Assembly: GCA_016177205.1 (NCBI GenBank)
Contig: JACOVS010000008.1
Coordinates: forward strand, 1 to 26,280
Direction: 5' to 3'
Origin: Candidatus Aenigmatarchaeota archaeon
GTDB lineage: Archaea > Aenigmatarchaeota > Aenigmatarchaeia > JACPZZ01
Length of the DNA: 26,280 bases
Positions 21,989 to 26,280 of this stretch are shown here, piece after piece. The notes under the pieces were generated by a model. It was not told the origin of the DNA. It saw nothing but the letters and a program-made list of their open reading frames with translations, and made no database searches. The position numbers were made by a program, and so were the translations under genes. Each line of letters begins with the position of its first letter. Position 1 is the stretch's first letter.

Positions 21989-22789
21989 ATGGCTAAACTT
22001 GTATTCCTCGGCAGTGGAGGCGGGCGTTATGCCATGGCGACGCAGGCGCGCGCCACGGGCGGATTCACCATTGAGATGGACGGCGTCAGCTTTCACGTGG
22101 ATCCGGGGCCCGGCGCACTGGTGCGGGCGAAGCAGTACGGAGTTAACGTGAAAAACACCGATGTTGTCATGGTCTCCCATGTGCATCTGGACCATTCGAA
22201 CGACTGCAACGCAATAATAGACGCGATGACGGAAGGCGCCAAAAACCCTAAAGGCGTGCTTATTGGGAACGTATCGGCTATAAAGGGCTACGAAAACGAC
22301 ACCCCTGTTATGCTGAAAATATACCTGAAATCCCTTGAGAGTACGGTTGTCATGAGGCCGAGCGACACTACCAGCATAAAAAACATTTCTGTCAAGGCGA
22401 CGCCTACCAAGCACACCGACCCCACGGCCGTGGGGTTCAGGATTGAAGGCTCGAAAACTATATCCTACACATCTGACACGGAATACTTTCCCGGACTTTT
22501 CAAACACCACAAAAATGCGGACCTGCTGATAATAAACATGCTAAGGCCCGACAACGACTCGTGGCCGATGCACATGAACCTTGAAGACGCCGTAAACCTG
22601 ATAAAAGAAGCGACGCCAAGGCTTTGCGTGCTGCAGCATTTTGGCATGAAGGTGATTGAGCGGGGACCGGAAAAGCAGGCTAAAAAGGCTGAAAAAGAGA
22701 CCGGCGTAAGGGTCATCGCGGCCGAGGACGGAATGAAGCTGGATTTAAATAAAAGTTCCACTCCTCTAAGCAAATACACGGGCAAATGA
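21989..22789 (+). CDS. Metallo-beta-lactamase-fold hydrolase (RNase Z-like)
   Basis: This 266-residue protein has the MBL core: an N-terminal strand KLVFLGSGGGRY, the zinc motif HVHLDH (64-69), later ligands in TSDTEYF (Asp) and the C-terminal His of LQHFGMK. The N-terminus resembles RNase Z/ElaC-like enzymes (LGSGGG...), and the length is close to theirs, but the exosite arm is not visible. It could be a phosphodiesterase of unknown target. The ATG at 21989 fits a leaderless start, so the longer frame from 21956 is rejected. The stop overlaps the valS frame by four bases (ATGA), suggesting coupling. Confidence 0.8.
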   Translation: MAKLVFLGSGGGRYAMATQARATGGFTIEMDGVSFHVDPGPGALVRAKQYGVNVKNTDVVMVSHVHLDHSNDCNAIIDAMTEGAKNPKGVLIGNVSAIKGYENDTPVMLKIYLKSLESTVVMRPSDTTSIKNISVKATPTKHTDPTAVGFRIEGSKTISYTSDTEYFPGLFKHHKNADLLIINMLRPDNDSWPMHMNLEDAVNLIKEATPRLCVLQHFGMKVIERGPEKQAKKAEKETGVRVIAAEDGMKLDLNKSSTPLSKYTGK

Positions 22790-25236
22790 CAGGTTCTGGT
22801 GCGAAGTTTATGGAGATACAAAAGCGGTACGATCCCAAAGTTTCGGAAAAAAAGTGGCAGGAATATTGGCGGGAAAACAAAGTTTACAGCTTTGACGAAA
22901 CCGCTGATAAAACGTTTGTGATAGATACGCCGCCGCCCTTCACGTCCGGCGCTCCGCATATGGGGCACGTCCTCTGGTGGACATGGAACGACATAATCGC
23001 AAGGTTCAAGACGATGCGTGGCTTTGAGGTCCTTTTACCGCAAGGCTGGGACTGCCATGGACTGCCTACGGAACTGAAGGTCGAGAAGGACTACAAGATA
23101 AGGAAAAACGAGAAAGAGAAGTTTATCGCGGCTTGTAAAGAATGGACGGGCGAATGCATAACCAAAATGAAGGATTCTATGTCCGCGATAGGCTATTCCG
23201 CTGACTGGGATTACGAGTACAGAACGGATTCGCCGGAATACATGGCCTTTGTACAGAAGACACTTGTAAACCTTTTCAGCAAAGGCCTGATCGAACGGGC
23301 GGAACATCCGGTAATGTGGTGCACCAAATGCTCGACCACGCTCGCGAAAGCGGAAGTGGGGCATGTAGAGAAAAACGGCGTTCTTTATCACATAAAGCTT
23401 GACGTTGAAGGCGGGGGAAAAATAACAATTGCAACAACAAGGCCGGAGATGATGGCGGCATGCGTCGCGATTTTCGTAAACCCCGGCGATGAAACCCATA
23501 AAGAATTCGTGGGCAAGACGGCAAAAATCCCGATATTCGGGCAGGAGGTAAAAATAATCGCGAACCCGGATGTCGACATGGCCTTCGGAACCGGCGCGGT
23601 CTACCTTTGCACTTACGGCGACGAGATGGACATAAAATGGCAGAAACGGTACGGCCTGCCAGCTATAAATCTCATAAGCGAGAACGGAAAACTGAATGAA
23701 AACGCAAACCAGTTCGCCGGGATGAAAATAGCGGATGCGAGGATAAAGATTGTTGAGGAACTGGGCATGCTCGGTCTTGTTGACAGGGAGGAAAAGTTCC
23801 TTCACAACGTGTTGTGTCACACCGAACGGTCGGCCTGTTTGAACCCGATCGAGTTCATACCGATGAAGCAATGGACGATAAAGGTAAAGGAAAACTCCAG
23901 GGACGTTTTGGAAATTTCAAGCAGCGTCAACTGGTTTCCCGAGCACATGAAGATACGCCTGGACAACTGGGTCAATTCCATGGACTGGGACTGGGTGTTT
24001 TCAAGGCAGCGCGTTTACGGCACGCCAATACCGTTCTGGTACTGCGAAAAATGCGGCAAAATATATCCTGCCGATAAATTTCCCGTTGACACCTCCCTGG
24101 AAAGGCACAATCCGGAAAAATGCGAGTGTGGCGGCGGTATTGTCGGCGAAAAGGACGTTTGCGACGGCTGGATAGATTCGTCCATAACCCCGCTGATAAT
24201 CTCAGGCTACTGGAAAGATGATTCGTCTATGCACAAAAAACTTTATCCTTCCGACCTGAGACAGCAAGGGCACGACATAATCCGTACGTGGGCGTACTAC
24301 ACAATACTGAGATGTTTTTTGGAAACCGGTAAAAAACCCTGGAAAAACATACTCGTAAACAGCCTGATACTCGGGCCCGACGGCAGGGAGATGCACAAAT
24401 CGCTCGGGAACGTGGTATTACCGGACGACATACTGTTAAAGCACGGCGCAGATACGCTGCGCACGGGCCTGATAATGCTCGGTTTATACTCGGGCGACGC
24501 CGCATTCAACTGGCAGAATATGGAATTCGCATACAAGTTCTCCACAAAATTTTGGAACATATTCCGCTTCTTCGCGTCAAACGCGGAAGGTTTTGAAAAG
24601 GCGGCAGCCATAACATCGCCGATGGACAAATGGATATTGTCAAGGCTGAACAGGAAAATAGAAGACGTGACAAAAGCCATTGAGAATTACCAGTTCGCCT
24701 ACGCCTTTGAGATACTGCACGACTTCGTATGGCACGAACTGGCTGATAATTACCTGGAATTCGTAAAATACAGGCTGTACAACAACATCGAAAAGGAATC
24801 CGCGCAAGCCACCCTGCATACGGTCATTCTAGACTGCGTAAAAATGCTGTCGCCCTTCATGCCGCACATTACCGAGGAGATGTACCAGGCGCACTTCAAA
24901 GAACGCGAAGGCACGGAAAGCGTTCACAAAACGCCTTGGCCCGAAGCTGACAAAAAAATGGTTGACGAAGACGCTGAAAAAGCCGGCGAGGCGGCCAGGT
25001 TTATAGTGTCTGCCATAAGGAAATTCAAGACGTCGAATTCGCTGCCGCTGAACACGGAGATAAAACAACTAATCATACAGTGCGAGGATAAGGACTTGGG
25101 AAAAGTTTCCAAAGTCCTGAAAGACATCGGCGGGGTTATGGGTGTGAAAGACATGAGGCTCGGCACGATCCTAGAGGGCAAAAATATCGTGGATGTTCCG
25201 GAAATGGACGCCAAGCTCCTTATCATAGTCCAGTAG
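22786..25236 (+). CDS. valS: Valyl-tRNA synthetase, archaeal type, with altered KMSKS motif
   Basis: This is an 816-residue class I synthetase. The HIGH motif is HMGH (58-61) in TPPPFTSGAPHMGHVLW, then GWDCHGLPTELKVEK. The editing domain has TTRPEMMAACVAIFVNP. DSSITPLIISGYW and YPSDLRQQGHDIIRTWAYYTILR are characteristic of archaeal ValRS. The KMSKS loop reads EMHKS (535-539): the first Lys and first Ser are replaced, but the second Lys is kept. A helical anticodon domain and a short C-terminal extension follow. The ATG at 22786 overlaps the upstream stop (ATGA); an ATG at 22810 (MEIQKRYDPK), closer to the usual ValRS N-terminus, is an equally good start. IleRS was considered because of GWDCHGLP, but the rest fits ValRS. 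Confidence 0.88.
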   Translation: MTGSGAKFMEIQKRYDPKVSEKKWQEYWRENKVYSFDETADKTFVIDTPPPFTSGAPHMGHVLWWTWNDIIARFKTMRGFEVLLPQGWDCHGLPTELKVEKDYKIRKNEKEKFIAACKEWTGECITKMKDSMSAIGYSADWDYEYRTDSPEYMAFVQKTLVNLFSKGLIERAEHPVMWCTKCSTTLAKAEVGHVEKNGVLYHIKLDVEGGGKITIATTRPEMMAACVAIFVNPGDETHKEFVGKTAKIPIFGQEVKIIANPDVDMAFGTGAVYLCTYGDEMDIKWQKRYGLPAINLISENGKLNENANQFAGMKIADARIKIVEELGMLGLVDREEKFLHNVLCHTERSACLNPIEFIPMKQWTIKVKENSRDVLEISSSVNWFPEHMKIRLDNWVNSMDWDWVFSRQRVYGTPIPFWYCEKCGKIYPADKFPVDTSLERHNPEKCECGGGIVGEKDVCDGWIDSSITPLIISGYWKDDSSMHKKLYPSDLRQQGHDIIRTWAYYTILRCFLETGKKPWKNILVNSLILGPDGREMHKSLGNVVLPDDILLKHGADTLRTGLIMLGLYSGDAAFNWQNMEFAYKFSTKFWNIFRFFASNAEGFEKAAAITSPMDKWILSRLNRKIEDVTKAIENYQFAYAFEILHDFVWHELADNYLEFVKYRLYNNIEKESAQATLHTVILDCVKMLSPFMPHITEEMYQAHFKEREGTESVHKTPWPEADKKMVDEDAEKAGEAARFIVSAIRKFKTSNSLPLNTEIKQLIIQCEDKDLGKVSKVLKDIGGVMGVKDMRLGTILEGKNIVDVPEMDAKLLIIVQ

Positions 25237-25245
25237 GCAGATTTT

Positions 25246-26280
25246 ATGGGAAACGAACCGAAGGTCGTAGAGCTGAAAAAACTCATTCGTTCACTGAAAA
25301 AAATACGGGGCCGCCATACCGAGTTGGTTACTGTTTATGTGCCTGCCGGCTACAGCCTGATCGAAATTATAAACCAGCTAAAAAGCGAAGGTTCGACCAC
25401 GCAAAACATAAAATCAAAGGCGACCAGGAAAAACGTCCTTGCCGCGCTGGATAAAATCATACAACACCTGAGAATCTATCGCGGCACGCCGGAGAACGGG
25501 CTCGCGATTTTTTCAGGCAATGTTTCAGAAACGGAAGGCGCGCAAAAGCTTGAACTGTGGGCCATCGAGCCGCCGGAGAAGATGCAAAACAAACTGTACT
25601 GGTGCGACCAATCGTTCGTTTTAGAGCCGCTGGAGGAAATGGTAAAAGACAAGGAAGTTTATGGTTTGTTGGCGGTTGACAAATCCGAGGCGACGATAGG
25701 ATATCTAGAAGGCAAGAAAATAGTCGTGTTCAAGCACATCGACTCGCTGGTGCCGGGAAAAACGGCCGCGGGCGGGTGGTGCATACATGAGGAAAGCCTG
25801 ATCCAAACTCCCGACGGAAGACTGGTAAATATCAAAAACTTGAAAAATGGAAAAGTAGAGTCTTTCAATTTCGTATCGGATAAAACAGAAAATGCGAATT
25901 TCGATTCGATTAAAGGAAGAAAAGCTTCCAAAGCTTACGAGGTCATAACACAAGTCCCGTCCATGAGAATAGTCACTACACCGGAGCACAATTTCTTCGT
26001 TTTGGATAAAGATATGATAACTTCAAAGCCTCTAGCGGAAATAAAAAAAGGCGACCTTTTGCTATCGCCTATGAAATTGGGTGTGGAAGGTAAAATTGTA
26101 AACGTCGATTTCGAAGCACCAAAGACTGTAAAAATTACAAAAAGAGGTATAAAATTTTTGAAAAACAAACGAGTCCGTAAAGGTATACCCCAGTACAGAA
26201 TAGGAAATGCCTTGAATCTTAGCCAGACAATCATATCAAAATTAGAGCTTGGAGAAAGAATGCTTAGAATAGAAAATCTG
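25246..26280 (+). CDS. prf1: Peptide chain release factor aRF1 interrupted by an intein (5' part)
   Basis: The frame is open to the window edge: 345 residues are visible. Residues 1-178 are aRF1: N domain with the stop-codon-reading NIKS motif (54-57, within STTQNIKSKATRKN), then YGLLAVDKSEATIGYLEGKKI and SLVPGKTAAGG, which should continue as GGQ. aRF1 reads all three stop codons and triggers peptide release. Here GG is followed by Trp (178), and Cys179 begins an intein. GGQ is therefore not present at this site in the host sequence shown. The gene follows valS by 9 nt and is likely co-transcribed. The C-extein and the intein end lie outside the window. Confidence 0.9.
   Translation, partial: MGNEPKVVELKKLIRSLKKIRGRHTELVTVYVPAGYSLIEIINQLKSEGSTTQNIKSKATRKNVLAALDKIIQHLRIYRGTPENGLAIFSGNVSETEGAQKLELWAIEPPEKMQNKLYWCDQSFVLEPLEEMVKDKEVYGLLAVDKSEATIGYLEGKKIVVFKHIDSLVPGKTAAGGWCIHEESLIQTPDGRLVNIKNLKNGKVESFNFVSDKTENANFDSIKGRKASKAYEVITQVPSMRIVTTPEHNFFVLDKDMITSKPLAEIKKGDLLLSPMKLGVEGKIVNVDFEAPKTVKITKRGIKFLKNKRVRKGIPQYRIGNALNLSQTIISKLELGERMLRIENL
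25780..26280 (+). mobile_element. Intein within aRF1 (N-terminal part, probable homing-endonuclease type)
   Basis: It starts at Cys179 with block A-like CIHEESLIQTPDGRLVNI. Block B is VTTPEHNFFVL with the Thr and His of the TxxH motif (His is intein residue 70). PLAEIKKGDLLLSP follows as the N4-like block. Downstream, GNALNLSQTIISKLELGER looks like a helix-turn-helix, as found before LAGLIDADG endonuclease domains. The segment is visibly more AT-rich than the flanking extein, consistent with horizontal gain. The endonuclease and C-terminal splicing blocks are outside the window. Confidence 0.85.

Noticed and set aside
22465..22968. 167-codon open frame on the minus strand
   Set aside because: It lies opposite the MBL-fold and valS genes, which have clear motifs; its translation has no recognisable feature.
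23035..23871. 278-codon open frame on the minus strand
   Set aside because: It is antisense to the ValRS catalytic and editing domains, an artefact of codon bias.
1..26280. CRISPR array, insertion sequence or rRNA genes
   Set aside because: No regularly spaced repeats, transposase motifs or rRNA sequence were seen on either strand.

Overview
The window is archaeal. It encodes an RNase P Rpr2-type subunit, a DUF371 protein, an archaeal-type tRNA m1A methyltransferase, an archaeal ValRS, aRF1, a COG1469 GTP cyclohydrolase, and an intron-containing tRNA-Ala with a bulge-helix-bulge splice motif. AT-rich TATA boxes lie about 26 nt upstream of many start codons, so many transcripts are probably leaderless. 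Gene packing is tight and the proteins are compact. The lineage cannot be fixed from this sequence; a DPANN or related archaeon is a guess.

Layout. 1-1406 (minus): an information/stress operon made of a truncated small gene, RNase P component 4, a zinc-ribbon/Hsp20 protein and a DUF371 protein. 1441-2003 (plus): two overlapping half-size membrane proteins. 2000-3521 (minus): tRNA m1A methyltransferase and cis-prenyltransferase. 3565-7320 (minus): two exported, C-terminally anchored surface proteins and a small zincin. 7360-10113 (plus): MetRS, then a HEPN/MNT pair. 10114-10668 (minus): a double zinc-ribbon protein and tRNA-Ile(GAU).

10906-20805 is the most interesting part. folE2-queD-queE, and queC about 6.4 kb further on, together encode the whole route from GTP to preQ0 (7-cyano-7-deazaguanine). 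Between them lie a class I methyltransferase, a NodU/TobZ-type carbamoyltransferase, a HisC-like aminotransferase, a PIG-L/LmbE deacetylase, a family-2 glycosyltransferase and an ATP-grasp-like protein. This toolkit resembles aminosugar or small-molecule biosynthesis more than tRNA modification. A KsgA/Dim1-like methyltransferase and an SPPW-motif methyltransferase follow. No TGT, ArcS or QueF gene is visible. A shared preQ0-derived or carbamoylated-aminosugar product is an inference.

21697-25236 holds tRNA-Ala(CGC) with a 106-nt structured intron, a metallo-beta-lactamase-fold protein and ValRS with a degenerate KMSKS motif. The window ends inside aRF1. Its reading frame is interrupted by an intein exactly at the catalytic GGQ loop, and the residue after GG is Trp, not Gln.
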